From the NCBI RefSeq assembly GCF_005222755.1, contig NZ_STGD01000009.1, forward strand, positions 62,001-126,000: a stretch of DNA of 64,000 nucleotides, read 5' to 3'. Source of the stretch: Roseomonas sp. HF4 (GTDB lineage: Bacteria; Pseudomonadota; Alphaproteobacteria; Acetobacterales; Acetobacteraceae). The position numbers were made by a program, and so were the translations under genes. This document shows, in pieces, positions 46,375 to 55,435 of the stretch. The notes beneath the pieces were generated by a model. The model was not told the DNA's origin. It did no database searches and was given only the letters and a program-made list of their open reading frames with translations. Numbering within the stretch: the stretch's first letter is position 1; the number at the start of each line of letters is the position of its first letter.

Positions 46375-47336
46375 CGTCGCGCGACGGCGACCACCGGGAC
46401 ATCGGTCGCGCCGTCGCCCAACGCGCGTCGGGCCTCGTCCAGCCGCACGCCGTGCAGCACGCCGAGCGGCGTCCTGCCGCGGAACTGCCGAAAGACGGCC
46501 GCAAGGGTGCGCAGGCTGCATCCCGCCGCCGCCGCAACCTCGGCCATGCGGATCGGGTCCGTGCAATGGGCGCGCATGAAGTCCTCCGCGCGCCGGACAT
46601 AGGCGGGCACCGCGCCGGCCGACCCGCAGTCGAGTTGGTCGGTGTAGGAGTGCGGCACGGCGCGAAGCACCAACCTGACCAGCAGGTCCGTCATCGACGC
46701 GAGCGCCGCGGCGTTGTCCACCACCCCGTCCGGTCGCTCGAATTCGCCCAGCATGAAGTCGAGCTGCTTCCTGAGGCTGGCCGCGAGTCCGTGGGTCCAA
46801 TCGAGCACGGGCGCGAATTCCAGCGGCTTGCGAAGTCGCTGATCAAGCAGCTGCTCGAGTACGGTCTCGATGTCCTCGACCTTGATGAACAAGTTTGAAC
46901 GCGCTGACCCGTCGCTGGTCAGGATGCGGGTCCCGGGGGCCGTGCGATACACCAGTGCCTGGCCTTCTGCGACCGTGGTGTCGCGGCCATTCTGGCCCAG
47001 CGTCAATCCGCCGCGAAGGATCGTCGTGATTGCATAGTATTCGACCGCCGGGCCGTCGATGGCCACTTCGGTGGCGAAGCGGTTCTCGCCCAGGCTCGCC
47101 AGGGTGGATCCCGCGCTACGCGTGGCAAGGCCGAAGATCGGACGGTCGAACCTTTGGCGCCAGAGCGCGCGGTCCTGCAGGCGGTACTTGTAGGTGCGGC
47201 ACTGCGTCGGAAAGCGCTCGCTCACGCGCGAGAGACCGTCCAGCTCCGCCGAATCGGTGGCCTGGACGACGTGGAAGGTCGCCAGGCGGGCGGGATCGAT
47301 CGTCGGTGCCTCGCTCGGCATGAAGACACGATCCAT
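46275..47336 (-). CDS. AraC-family transcriptional regulator
   Basis: A 353-residue regulator. The C-terminal AraC domain (about 250-345) has two helix-turn-helix units: MAEVAAAAGCSLRTLAAVFRQ and VAVARRYGFTNATRFASAF. The N-terminal half resembles the AraC-binding-like (cupin) ligand domain of the XylS/FeaR group. GAGGAGG 8 nt before ATG 47336 supports the start. It is divergent from the MFS transporter, its most likely target. The inducer is unknown. Confidence 0.88.
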   Translation of the reverse strand: MDRVFMPSEAPTIDPARLATFHVVQATDSAELDGLSRVSERFPTQCRTYKYRLQDRALWRQRFDRPIFGLATRSAGSTLASLGENRFATEVAIDGPAVEYYAITTILRGGLTLGQNGRDTTVAEGQALVYRTAPGTRILTSDGSARSNLFIKVEDIETVLEQLLDQRLRKPLEFAPVLDWTHGLAASLRKQLDFMLGEFERPDGVVDNAAALASMTDLLVRLVLRAVPHSYTDQLDCGSAGAVPAYVRRAEDFMRAHCTDPIRMAEVAAAAGCSLRTLAAVFRQFRGRTPLGVLHGVRLDEARRALGDGATDVPVVAVARRYGFTNATRFASAFRRRFGESPSDVVRRASRSA

Positions 47337-47481
47337 TCAACGCGCCTCCTCGAATGGGCCATCGCCGTAATGCCGGCGGCGATATACGGAAGCCGCCGTG
47401 CCGATACAAATCCGGCAGGAAAGCAGCCGGGGCTGGACAGCATGCCCGGCCGGGCCGCTCCCGCCGGCACGCTCCCAGTTT

Positions 47482-47499
47482 AACATTTCGCGACATGTT
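47482..47499. promoter_or_regulatory. Near-perfect 18-base palindrome, candidate operator
   Basis: AACATTTCGCGACATGTT is symmetric at 16 of 18 positions around TCGCGA. It sits in the 487-base gap (47337-47823) between the AraC gene and the MFS gene, in a locally AT-richer patch. No gene is visible elsewhere in this gap. Confidence 0.4.
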
Positions 47500-47823
47500 G
47501 GCTTCCCGAATAACGTTCCATTTACGGACCGACAACCTGCCGGCACGGTCGTCTTCCGATGCGGAGAACCTGTGCCACGCCGTCGCGCATTCGTGTCCGC
47601 CATCGCGGCAAGGCGCGCGTCCTTGCGGGCGGGCGAATGTCACCGGCGTTTCGGTCCTCCGTCACGCGGGGGGGCGGGAAGCAGCGCGCCCAGGGGCAGC
47701 GCAGGCGGCCGCGGGCCTGACGGCGCCGGCATCGCATGGTCGCTCCTTCCGTCCGCTCCGCATCGCTCGCGGCGGGAGCAAGGCCGAAATCTTTCTCGCT
47801 TCGACCCTGCGGCAGCGCGTGCC

Positions 47824-49110
47824 GTGAGCCTCCACTACCAGGCTGAACGCCATCTGCGACTGCCGCGCGCGGGCGAGGCGGGCGCGGCCGGCAACAGGGC
47901 TCGCCGCGGCGAATTCGCCGAAGGGTGGCGCGCCCTGGTCGGGGCGTTCCTGGTCAACATGGTGGGCTTCGGTGCGATCTACTCCTATGCCGCCTTCTCC
48001 GACGACTTCGTCGCGGCGTTCGGTGCGTCCCACGCCACCTCCAGCCTGGTCTTCGCGCTCTCGGGCGCGTGCTGCTTCGCGGTAAGCGGCGTCACGGGGC
48101 CACTGGCGGACCGCATCGGGCCGCGACCGCTGGCCATCGTGGGCATGGTGGCTGTGGCACTCGGCCTGATGAGCGCGGCGTTTGCGCGTAGCATGACGGA
48201 AGTCGTGCTGTGCTACGGCGTCCTGATCGGCATCGGCACCGGCTTCGCGCATGTGCCGGCCATGGTCGCCATTCAACGGTGCTTCGTCGTGGGGCGCGGC
48301 CTCGCCTCCGGCATTGCGGCCGGCGGCGTCGGCGTCGGCACCGCGCTGGTGCCGCCCATGGCGAACCTGCTGGCGGACTACGGCGACTGGCGATTCGCCT
48401 TCGGATTCTCTGGCCTCGGCGCCGGCATCGTCGGGCTGATGGGCGCGATGCTCATCCCCGGCATGCCGCAGCGGCGCGGCGCAAGCGGCCTCCGGGAAGC
48501 GGCCGAGGAGATCGCCGGCCATGCGCCGGACAAATCGCCTGGGGCCGGAGCCCCCGAGAATGACGGGTTCGCCGCGCTGTACCTCGGCGTGCTCCTGGTC
48601 TCGATAACGGTCGCCCTGCCCTTCGCGCATCTGGTGGCATCGGCGCGCAGCCTCGGCTTCGACAGGGCGGATGCGCTGGGCCTTCTCGGGGTCATCGGCA
48701 TCGGCTCCATTGCGGGCCGCTTCGTGCTGGGGGCGGTGGCTGACCTCGTAGGTCGGCGCGAGACCTTCCTCGCCTGCACGATGATGCTGGTCGCGGCGAC
48801 GATGCTCTGGTCGCAGGGCACGACGTTCGTGGCGCTGACCGCCTTCGCCCTCCTGTTCGGGCTCGGCTGGGGCGGCTTCGTGGCGCTGCTGCCCGCCTTC
48901 GTCGCCGATCAGTTCGGAGCGCGGCGGGCCGGCACCATGATCGGGATGCTCTACACCGGCCGGGCGATCGCGCTGCTGGCCACGCCCTTTGCCGCCGGCT
49001 TCGCCATGGAGACGCTGGGCAGCCACAGGGTTCCGGTCGCGGTGGTGGCCCTCCTCGGCCTTGCCGGGGTGATCCTGATCGCGTTCCTCCGGCGGCGACC
49101 GTCGGCCTGA
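47824..49110 (+). CDS. MFS transporter (oxalate/formate-antiporter-like)
   Basis: A 428-residue major-facilitator protein with 12 predicted membrane helices in two halves. The loop GPLADRIGPRPLA after helix 2 and GAVADLVGRRETF in the second half are the MFS signatures. General layout resembles the OFA/YbfB-type carriers of organic anions. The start is uncertain: GTG 47824 gives a 35-residue hydrophilic lead but has no clear ribosome-binding site. The divergent AraC regulator suggests substrate-induced expression. Confidence 0.85.
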   Translation: MSLHYQAERHLRLPRAGEAGAAGNRARRGEFAEGWRALVGAFLVNMVGFGAIYSYAAFSDDFVAAFGASHATSSLVFALSGACCFAVSGVTGPLADRIGPRPLAIVGMVAVALGLMSAAFARSMTEVVLCYGVLIGIGTGFAHVPAMVAIQRCFVVGRGLASGIAAGGVGVGTALVPPMANLLADYGDWRFAFGFSGLGAGIVGLMGAMLIPGMPQRRGASGLREAAEEIAGHAPDKSPGAGAPENDGFAALYLGVLLVSITVALPFAHLVASARSLGFDRADALGLLGVIGIGSIAGRFVLGAVADLVGRRETFLACTMMLVAATMLWSQGTTFVALTAFALLFGLGWGGFVALLPAFVADQFGARRAGTMIGMLYTGRAIALLATPFAAGFAMETLGSHRVPVAVVALLGLAGVILIAFLRRRPSA

Positions 49111-49315
49111 CGCTGGCTGCGACCCGATGCTCACTGCGGCGCGACGCAGAAAGGACCCGGGCGCGCGGCAGCACGGACGGACGACGGTCACGGGGACGAT
49201 GGGACCGGGGCGCTGCCCTCCGCGGTTCCCGACGCCCCGGACGCGCGGGGACGACCCCGAACGCTACCCTTGCCGGCGCCTGGGAACCGACCACGACAGC
49301 CCGCATCAGGAATCC

Positions 49316-49357
49316 AAGGAAGGTTGGGGAGCCGGGGGGAAGTTCCCTTCCCCACGT
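49316..49357. repeat. Half copy of palindromic repeat B
   Basis: One arm of repeat B (AAGGAAGGTTGGGG, then a GGGGGGAAGTTCCCTTCCCC hairpin) lies shortly before the flagellar-rod-like gene, in the gap 49111-49396. The rest of that gap shows no gene. Confidence 0.5.
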
Positions 49358-49396
49358 CTTCACCTTTCCTCAACCCCCGTCACGCAGACTGCGACG

Positions 49397-49684
49397 ATGC
49401 AGGTCGCCCTCACCACATCCGTCCAAGGCATGCAGCGGGCGGCGGAGCGCCTCGGCGAGGCTGCCGCCGTCATCGCCAACCCGACACCGGGCAGTGCGCG
49501 CGCGGCCGACCCCTCGCCCGCGCCGCCCACCGGCAACCAGGGCCTGACCGCCGCGCAGGCGAGCGGCGACCTGGAACGCGCCATGGTCGACAGCCTGCTG
49601 GCGCGCCGCGCCTACGAAGCGAACGCGAAGGCCCTGGACCGCAACGCGGAGACGGAGCGCGCGCTGCTCAACCGCGGCGCCTGA
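49397..49684 (+). CDS. Mini flagellar-rod/hook-like protein
   Basis: A 95-residue protein built like the two ends of a flagellar rod/hook protein with the middle missing. The N-terminal part VQGMQRAAERLGEAAAVIAN resembles the conserved N-terminal helix of Flg rod proteins (ending VANxxT). The C-terminal part AMVDSLLARRAYEANAKALD resembles the flg_bbr_C domain (LVNLIxAQRAYEANAK). A Pro/Ala-rich linker joins them. No other flagellar gene is in the window. Its end overlaps the convergent prmA gene by 17 bases. It could be a coiled-coil-forming orphan or a degenerate FlgC/FlgE relative. Confidence 0.65.
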   Translation: MQVALTTSVQGMQRAAERLGEAAAVIANPTPGSARAADPSPAPPTGNQGLTAAQASGDLERAMVDSLLARRAYEANAKALDRNAETERALLNRGA

Positions 49685-50594
49685 GCACCAGCGTCGTCCA
49701 CGGCCCGACGTCGATCCGGCGTTCCAGCACCAGCCCCTGACGGCGGTGCGCGGCCAGCACCATGCGCGCCTGGGTGCCAAGCAGCCCGGCCAGGATCGCC
49801 GTGCCGCGCGGCGCCAGGTGCAGCGCCAGGTCCCGCGCCATGGCACACAGCGGGCGCGCGAGGATGTTCGCGAAGATGAGCTCGTAGCGCACGCCCTTCA
49901 TCAGCCGCGGCTTCCAGCCATCCGCCAGGATGGCGCGCATCCGCCGCGGCATCAGCCCGTTCATGCGCGCATTCTGCTCGCACACACGGACCGACCACGG
50001 CTCGATGTCGGTCGCCAGCACGCGGCACGGCACGGTCTTCGCCGCCGCCATCGCCAGGATGCCCGATCCGCTGCCGAGGTCGCACACGCTGCGCGGCCGC
50101 CGGTGCGCCATGCCCTCGTAGGCGCGCAGGCACCCCTGGGTGGAGGCATGCTCGCCGGAGCCGAAGGCGAGCCCGGCATCGAGCCGCAGCACGACGCGGC
50201 CATGCGTGATCGTGTCCGGCACATGCGTGGGCCGGATCAGGAAGCGCCGGCCGACCGGCATCTCCGGGAAGGCCTGCACGGTGCGCGCGAGCCAGCCCTC
50301 GGCCTCGACCGGCGCGGCCTGTACGACGGGCGGATCGATCCCCGCGACGGCCGCGGCCAGCGCGAGCGCGGCGTCGAGCGCATCGTCCTCCGCGCCCGCT
50401 TCGCGCACGCCTTCCACGCGCCAGGTGTCGGTCGCCTCGTCGCGGAAATAGGCGACGGTCGCGCAGACCTGCTCGAGTGCCGCCTCGAAGACCGGCACGG
50501 CGTGCTCGGGCAGGTTGTCGATGACGAGCGCCTCCAGCGGCTCGGCCCGCCGGCGGGACAGCGCGCCGGCACCGTCGGGGCCCGCGGCGCGCAT
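49668..50594 (-). CDS. prmA: Ribosomal protein L11 methyltransferase PrmA
   Basis: A 308-residue SAM methyltransferase that trimethylates L11. The fold marks are FGSGEHASTQGCL, the SAM loop CDLGSGSGILAMAAAK and LIFANILARPL (the NxL substrate loop). ATG 50594 overlaps the uvrD/pcrA stop by one base; an adjacent GTG at 50597 is equivalent. L11 methylation is usually dispensable. Confidence 0.93.
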   Translation of the reverse strand: MRAAGPDGAGALSRRRAEPLEALVIDNLPEHAVPVFEAALEQVCATVAYFRDEATDTWRVEGVREAGAEDDALDAALALAAAVAGIDPPVVQAAPVEAEGWLARTVQAFPEMPVGRRFLIRPTHVPDTITHGRVVLRLDAGLAFGSGEHASTQGCLRAYEGMAHRRPRSVCDLGSGSGILAMAAAKTVPCRVLATDIEPWSVRVCEQNARMNGLMPRRMRAILADGWKPRLMKGVRYELIFANILARPLCAMARDLALHLAPRGTAILAGLLGTQARMVLAAHRRQGLVLERRIDVGPWTTLVLRRRG

Positions 50595-52783
50595 CACGAC
50601 TTCTCCACGAAACGGTCGAGCACGCGCTTGTCCCCCGCCTTGTCGAAGGCGATGTCGAGGCGGTCCTCCTCGACCGCCGTGATGCGGCCATAGCCGAATT
50701 TCTGGTGGAAGACGCGGTCCCCCACGGCGAAGGAGGACGCGGCGGCGGGGCGTTCCTTCACCTCCCAGGCGCCGGCCTCGATCATGCGGCGCGGCCGCTG
50801 CGCGAACATGCCCCCGCCCGCGAAGACCGAGGCGTGGCCGCGGGCCTCACGCTGCGCGGCCCCCTCGCGGATGATCTCGCCGGCCGGCAGTTCGTCGAGG
50901 AAGCGCGACGGGATCGAGGCCTGCCAGGTGCCGTAGATGCGCCGGTTCGCCGCATGGCTGATCACCGCCACCCGCCGCGCCCGCGTGATGCCGACATAGG
51001 CGAGCCGCCGTTCCTCCTCGAGCGCCTTCTCGCCGCCTTCGTCCAGGCTGCGCTGGGACGGGAACAGCCCTTCCTCCCAGCCCGGCAGGAAGACCATGTC
51101 GAATTCGAGCCCCTTGGCCGCGTGCAGCGTCATCAGCGACACGCGCTCGCCCTGCGCGGATTCGTCGTTCTCCATGACCAGCGCGACATGCTCGAGGAAG
51201 CCCGCCAGGGTCTCGAACTCCCCCATGGCGCGCACGAGTTCCTTGAGGTTGTCGAGCCGCCCCGGCGCCTCGGGCGACTTGTCCTGCTGCCACATCGCGG
51301 CGTAGCCGCTCTCGTCCAGCAGCGTCGCCGCCATCACCACATGGCCCTCGGCCCCGGCCTGCGCGCGCCAGCGCGCGAAGCCCTGCAGCAGCTCGCGCAG
51401 CGCCTCGCGCGACTTGGCCTGCTTGATCGCGCCCGTCTCCAACGCCCGCGCCGCCGCCAGCGACAGCGGGATCGCCTCGACCCGGGCGATCGCGTGCATC
51501 GCCTGCATCGCCGTGTCGCCGAGCCCGCGCTTGGGCAGGTTCACGATCCGCTCGAAGGCGAGGTCGTCGGCCGGCTGCGCCACCACGCGCAGATACGCCA
51601 TGGCGTCGCGGATCTCGGCGCGCTCGTAGAAGCGGGCACCGCCCACGATGCGATAGGGCAGGCCGAGCACGATCAGCCGTTCCTCGAAGGCGCGCGTCTG
51701 GAAGCCGGCACGCACCAGGATCGCGACCTCGCCGAGCGACTGGCCGGACCGCCGCGCGGCCTCGATCCGGTCGCCGACCATGCGCGCCTCCTCCTCGCTG
51801 TCCCAGAGCGAGACGATGCGGACCTTCTCCCCCTCCGCATCCGCCCGCCCGGCACGCAGCGTCTTGCCGAGGCGCCCCGTGTTGTGCGCGATCAGCGCCG
51901 CGGCCGCGGCCAGGATCGGCTTCGTGGACCGGTAGTTCGCCTCCAGCCGCACGATCGCCGCGCCCGGGAAATCCTTCTCGAAGCGGAGGATGTTCTCGAT
52001 CTCGGCGCCGCGCCACGAATAGATCGACTGGTCGTCGTCGCCGACGCAGCAGATGTTCCGGTGCGCCTGCGCCAGCAGCCGCAGCCAGTAGTACTGCACC
52101 AGGTTCGTGTCCTGGTATTCGTCCACCAGGATGTAGCGGAAGCGGCGGTGGTACTCGGCCAGGATGTCGGGGTTGCCGCGCAGCAGCGTCACCACATGCA
52201 TCAGCAGGTCGCCGAAATCGCAGGCGTTGAGCGCACGCAGCCGCGCCTGGTAGTCGGCGTAGATCTCCCTCGCGCGGCCGCCGGCATAGTCGCTGTCCTC
52301 GGCCGGCGTCACCGCGGCCGGCTCCAGGCCGCGATCCTTCCAGCGCTGGATCACCGCCATCAGCCCGTTCACGGGCCAGCGCTTGGTGTCGACGCGCGCG
52401 GCCTCCATCACCTGCTTCAGCAGCCGCGCCTGGTCGTCGGCATCGAGGATCGTGAAGCTGGACGTGAGCCCGACCTGTTCGGCATGGCGGCGCAGCATCC
52501 GCGCGGCCAGCGCGTGGAAGGTGCCGAGCCACAGCCCTTCGGCCGGCTGGCCGAGGATGGCGGCGACGCGCTCGCGCATCTCCCGCGCCGCCTTGTTCGT
52601 GAAGGTCACGGCCAGGACCTGCGACGGGAACGCCTTGCCCTGCAACAGGATGTGGGCAAAGCGCGTGGTGAGCACGCGCGTCTTGCCGGTGCCGGCACCG
52701 GCCAGGACCAGCAGGGGGCCGTCCACAGCTTCGACCGCGGCGCGCTGTTCCGGGTTCAGGCGGGCGAGATAATCGGTGCTCAC
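50594..52783 (-). CDS. UvrD/PcrA-type DNA helicase
   Basis: A 729-residue superfamily-1 3'-5' helicase. Walker A is LAGAGTGKTRVL, motif Ia is VTFTNKAAREM, motif II is LVDEYQDTN, motif III is GDDDQSIYSWRGA, and motif V/VI are TLHAAKGLEFD and YVGITRARR. The C-terminal tail (VFHQKFGYGRITAVEEDRL) is the PcrA/UvrD Tudor-like RNA-polymerase-binding element. The start is GTG 52783, beginning VSTDYLARLNPEQR; upstream codons are repeat-derived. It works in nucleotide-excision and mismatch repair. Confidence 0.95.
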   Translation of the reverse strand: MSTDYLARLNPEQRAAVEAVDGPLLVLAGAGTGKTRVLTTRFAHILLQGKAFPSQVLAVTFTNKAAREMRERVAAILGQPAEGLWLGTFHALAARMLRRHAEQVGLTSSFTILDADDQARLLKQVMEAARVDTKRWPVNGLMAVIQRWKDRGLEPAAVTPAEDSDYAGGRAREIYADYQARLRALNACDFGDLLMHVVTLLRGNPDILAEYHRRFRYILVDEYQDTNLVQYYWLRLLAQAHRNICCVGDDDQSIYSWRGAEIENILRFEKDFPGAAIVRLEANYRSTKPILAAAAALIAHNTGRLGKTLRAGRADAEGEKVRIVSLWDSEEEARMVGDRIEAARRSGQSLGEVAILVRAGFQTRAFEERLIVLGLPYRIVGGARFYERAEIRDAMAYLRVVAQPADDLAFERIVNLPKRGLGDTAMQAMHAIARVEAIPLSLAAARALETGAIKQAKSREALRELLQGFARWRAQAGAEGHVVMAATLLDESGYAAMWQQDKSPEAPGRLDNLKELVRAMGEFETLAGFLEHVALVMENDESAQGERVSLMTLHAAKGLEFDMVFLPGWEEGLFPSQRSLDEGGEKALEEERRLAYVGITRARRVAVISHAANRRIYGTWQASIPSRFLDELPAGEIIREGAAQREARGHASVFAGGGMFAQRPRRMIEAGAWEVKERPAAASSFAVGDRVFHQKFGYGRITAVEEDRLDIAFDKAGDKRVLDRFVEKS

Positions 52784-52792
52784 GGCAGCAAG

Positions 52793-52851
52793 GTGGGGGG
52801 AGGAGAACCTCCCCCGAGCCCCCTCCCTTCTTCGGGACCCGGGGCGCGGGG
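52793..52851. repeat. Half copy of palindromic repeat B
   Basis: One arm (GGGGGGAGGAGAACCTCCCC, then GAGCCCCCTCCCTTCTT) lies between uvrD and the pentapeptide lipoprotein gene, just upstream of the uvrD start. Confidence 0.6.
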
Positions 52852-52853
52852 CA

Positions 52854-53354
52854 TCACTGGCAGTTTCCGACCGACCCGGCGGAGCAGACGCGGCGGCCGT
52901 CGGTCCAGCGCGCGCCACCCAGCAGCGCACCGGACAGGTTCGCCCCGCCGAGATCCGCGCCCGTCAGGTTGGCACCCGTCAGGTCGGCACGGAACAACGT
53001 GGCGCGGCGAAGGTCGGCCCCGACCAGCGTCGCCCCGCGCATGTTGGCGCGCGTGAAGTCGCCCGATCGCAGCACCGCCCGCGACAGATCCGCCCCTTCC
53101 AGATTGGTCGAGACGAACCGCGCATTCTGCGCATCGGCCTCCACCAGCCTCGCCCCGGCCATCGCCGCCCGCTGGAACGACGCATCGCGCAGATGCGCCC
53201 CTGTCAGGTCGGCGCCGGGCAGGTCCGCGGAATCGAGCAGGCATCGTCGCCACTCCACGCCGGGCGTGGGTGGATCGGTGCAGCCGGCGACAACCGGCCC
53301 GGCGAAAAGGACCAGCCCCGCAAGCAGGGTGAGGAGCGAGGATGGCGTACGCAC
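52854..53354 (-). CDS. Pentapeptide-repeat lipoprotein
   Basis: A 166-residue protein with a lipoprotein signal (LLTLLAGLVLFAGPVVAGC, lipobox VAGC). About 100 residues of A(D/N)LxX pentapeptide repeats follow, for example ADLTGANLTGADLGGANLSG, predicted to fold as a right-handed beta-helix. A short Cys-containing tail (RRVCSAGSVGNC) closes it. The start is GTG 53354; the nearby ATG codons are in other frames. It is anchored in the inner or outer membrane; the function is unknown. It is divergent from the first permease gene. Confidence 0.82.
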   Translation of the reverse strand: MRTPSSLLTLLAGLVLFAGPVVAGCTDPPTPGVEWRRCLLDSADLPGADLTGAHLRDASFQRAAMAGARLVEADAQNARFVSTNLEGADLSRAVLRSGDFTRANMRGATLVGADLRRATLFRADLTGANLTGADLGGANLSGALLGGARWTDGRRVCSAGSVGNCQ

Positions 53355-53409
53355 GCCATGGCATATAGAACCTCGGGGCCAGACCTCCAACCGCCGGGGC
53401 CGCCCGACC

Positions 53410-54345
53410 CTGTCACTGCTCCGCCTCCTGGAATGGCCGGCCCGGCACGGCGGCCCACTGCTCGCGGCCAGCATCTTCGCGGGCATCGCGGTCGCCCCCC
53501 TGGCCGCCGCGCTGCGCGACGTCGTGACACCTGCCGTCGCCGTGCTGATGACGCTCGTGCTGCTGCGCATCGAGCCCGCGCAGGTCATGGCCTGGCTGCG
53601 CCGGCCCCGCGTCGTCGCCTTCCTCTCGGCCTGGCTGCTGCTCGCCTGCCCGCTGATCGCCTTCGCGGCGACGCGCGCGCTCGGCATGGACGGGCCGCTC
53701 GGCGCCGGCGTGGTGCTGGTGGCGGCGAGCTGCGCCGTCACCTCCGCCCCCGCCTTCGCGCGCCTGGTCGGGCTCGACGCCGAGGTCAGCCTGGTCGTCG
53801 CGGTCGTCACCACCGCGCTGCTGCCCTTCACGGCGCCGCCGCTGGCGCTCGGGCTGCTCGGGCTCGACCTCGCCATCTCGGTCCCCGGGCTGATGCTGCG
53901 GCTGCTGTTGATCGTGGGGCTGCCGGCGCTCGTGGCGCTGCTGGTCCGCCGCATCGCCGGCGCGGCGCGTCTCGAGCGCGCGGCACGGCCGATCGACGGT
54001 GCTGCGGTGCTGACCCTCGTGGTCTTCGCCTTCGGCGTCATGGACGGCGTGCAGGCGCGCCTGCTGCTTGACCCGCTCTGGGTGCTGGGCGGCATCGCCG
54101 CGGCCTTCGGCGGCAATCTCGGGCTGAACGCGCTGACGGCGGCGGCACTCGCGCCCGCGCTCGGCGCGCGGGCGGCGCTGACGGCGGGACTGCTCGCGGG
54201 CAACCGCAACCAGGCGGTCTTCCTGGCCGTGCTGCCGGCCGGCGCGGACCCCGACATCCTGATGTTCTTCGCGCTCGGGCAGATCCCGATGTTCCTGAGC
54301 CCCTTCCTGCTCAAGCCCGCCTACCGGCGGCTGCTCCGCGGCTGA
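53410..54345 (+). CDS. BASS/SBF-like permease, copy 1
   Basis: About 310 residues with 9-10 membrane helices, resembling bile acid:sodium symporter-like permeases (VTSAPAFARLVGLDAEVSL and LLAGNRNQAVFLAVLPA match the two conserved regions of copy 2). The start is unclear: no ATG/GTG/TTG sits where the sequence begins to align with copy 2. I place it at the aligned CTG (53410); GTG codons at 53266 and 53278 would overlap the lipoprotein gene. The substrate is unknown. Confidence 0.7.
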   Translation: MSLLRLLEWPARHGGPLLAASIFAGIAVAPLAAALRDVVTPAVAVLMTLVLLRIEPAQVMAWLRRPRVVAFLSAWLLLACPLIAFAATRALGMDGPLGAGVVLVAASCAVTSAPAFARLVGLDAEVSLVVAVVTTALLPFTAPPLALGLLGLDLAISVPGLMLRLLLIVGLPALVALLVRRIAGAARLERAARPIDGAAVLTLVVFAFGVMDGVQARLLLDPLWVLGGIAAAFGGNLGLNALTAAALAPALGARAALTAGLLAGNRNQAVFLAVLPAGADPDILMFFALGQIPMFLSPFLLKPAYRRLLRG

Positions 54346-54350
54346 GCGCT

Positions 54351-55277
54351 TTGCTCCGCGCCCTTTCCTGGTCGGCCCGGCAGGGCAGCGGGCTGCTGGC
54401 GCTCGGCATCTTCGCGGGGCTGCTGGCCCCGCCGCTGGCCGCGCTGTTCCGCGATGTCGTGACCATCACTGTCGCGGGGCTGATGACGCTCGTGCTGCTG
54501 CGCGTCGATCCCGCGCGGCTGCTGTCCTACCTGCGGCGGCCGGTCATGGTGGCGGCGCTCTCGGCCTGGGTGCTGCTCGCCTGCCCGCTGCTGGCCTTCG
54601 GCGTCGCCTGGGCCACGGGCCTGGACGGGCCGCTCGGCGCGGGGCTCGTCATCATGGCGGCAGGCTGCGCCGCCACCTCCTCCCCCGCCTTCGCACGGCT
54701 GGTCGGGCTGGACGGGGAGGTCTCGTTGCTCGTCGCGCTGGTGACGACGCTGCTGGTCCCGTTCACCGCGCCGCCGATCGCGCTCGGCCTGATGGGGATC
54801 GACCTCGCCATCTCGCTGCCCGGGCTCATGCTGCGGCTCGTGCTCGTGGTCGGGTTGCCGCTGCTGCTCTCCATCGCGATCCGCGGCGTCGTGGCGCGTG
54901 CGGCGCTGGAACGCGCCGGCCCCGCCGTGGACGGGGCAGTGGTGTGGCTCGTGGTGTTCTACGGCTTCGGCGTGATGGACGGGATGCTGGCGAAGCTGCT
55001 GGCCGAGCCGGCCTGGGTCGTGGGCGGCCTGGCGCTCGCCTTCGCGGGCAACCTCGGGCTCAACCTCGTGACGGCCCTGGCGTTCCTGCCGGCCGGGCGG
55101 CGGGTGGCGCTGGCGGGCGGGCTGCTCTCGGGCAACCGGAACATGGCGCTGTACCTGGCGGTGCTGCCGGCGGCGACGGATGACCGCATCCTGCTGTTCT
55201 TCGCGCTGTGCCAGTTCCCGCTATTCCTGAGCCCGTTCCTGCTGCGGCCGGTCTATGCGCGGGTGCGGTCGGGGTGA
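54351..55277 (+). CDS. BASS/SBF-like permease, copy 2
   Basis: A 308-residue integral membrane protein, a close paralogue of the preceding gene. Both share GLDGPLGAG-type loops, SPAFARLVGLDGEVSLLVA and GNRNMALYLAVLPA. The start is TTG 54351, 5 nt after the upstream stop. Family members transport bile-acid-like or other organic anions with sodium. The tandem arrangement suggests duplication and possibly a heteromeric pair. Confidence 0.8.
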   Translation: MLRALSWSARQGSGLLALGIFAGLLAPPLAALFRDVVTITVAGLMTLVLLRVDPARLLSYLRRPVMVAALSAWVLLACPLLAFGVAWATGLDGPLGAGLVIMAAGCAATSSPAFARLVGLDGEVSLLVALVTTLLVPFTAPPIALGLMGIDLAISLPGLMLRLVLVVGLPLLLSIAIRGVVARAALERAGPAVDGAVVWLVVFYGFGVMDGMLAKLLAEPAWVVGGLALAFAGNLGLNLVTALAFLPAGRRVALAGGLLSGNRNMALYLAVLPAATDDRILLFFALCQFPLFLSPFLLRPVYARVRSG

Positions 55278-55280
55278 GGC

Positions 55281-55402
55281 CGGGGGAGGGGAACCTCCCC
55301 CCGGTCCCCCTCCCTTCTTTGGAACCTGGCGCCGACCCCGGGAGGCCGGGAGCCAAATGATAAAGAAGGTTGGGGGGGGGGAGAAGTTCCCTTCTCCCCC
55401 CG
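55281..55402. repeat. Palindromic intergenic repeat B, copy 3 (full, inverted)
   Basis: The arms appear in the opposite order to the copies at 20350 and 44777: the GGGGGAGGGGAACCTCCCCC hairpin first, then the GGGAGAAGTTCCCTTCTCCC hairpin, with GGCGCC and GCCAAATGATAAAG in the core. It follows the second permease gene. Confidence 0.78.
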
Positions 55403-55435
55403 CCTTCAGCGGCGCCGCAGTACAGGAATATATTC

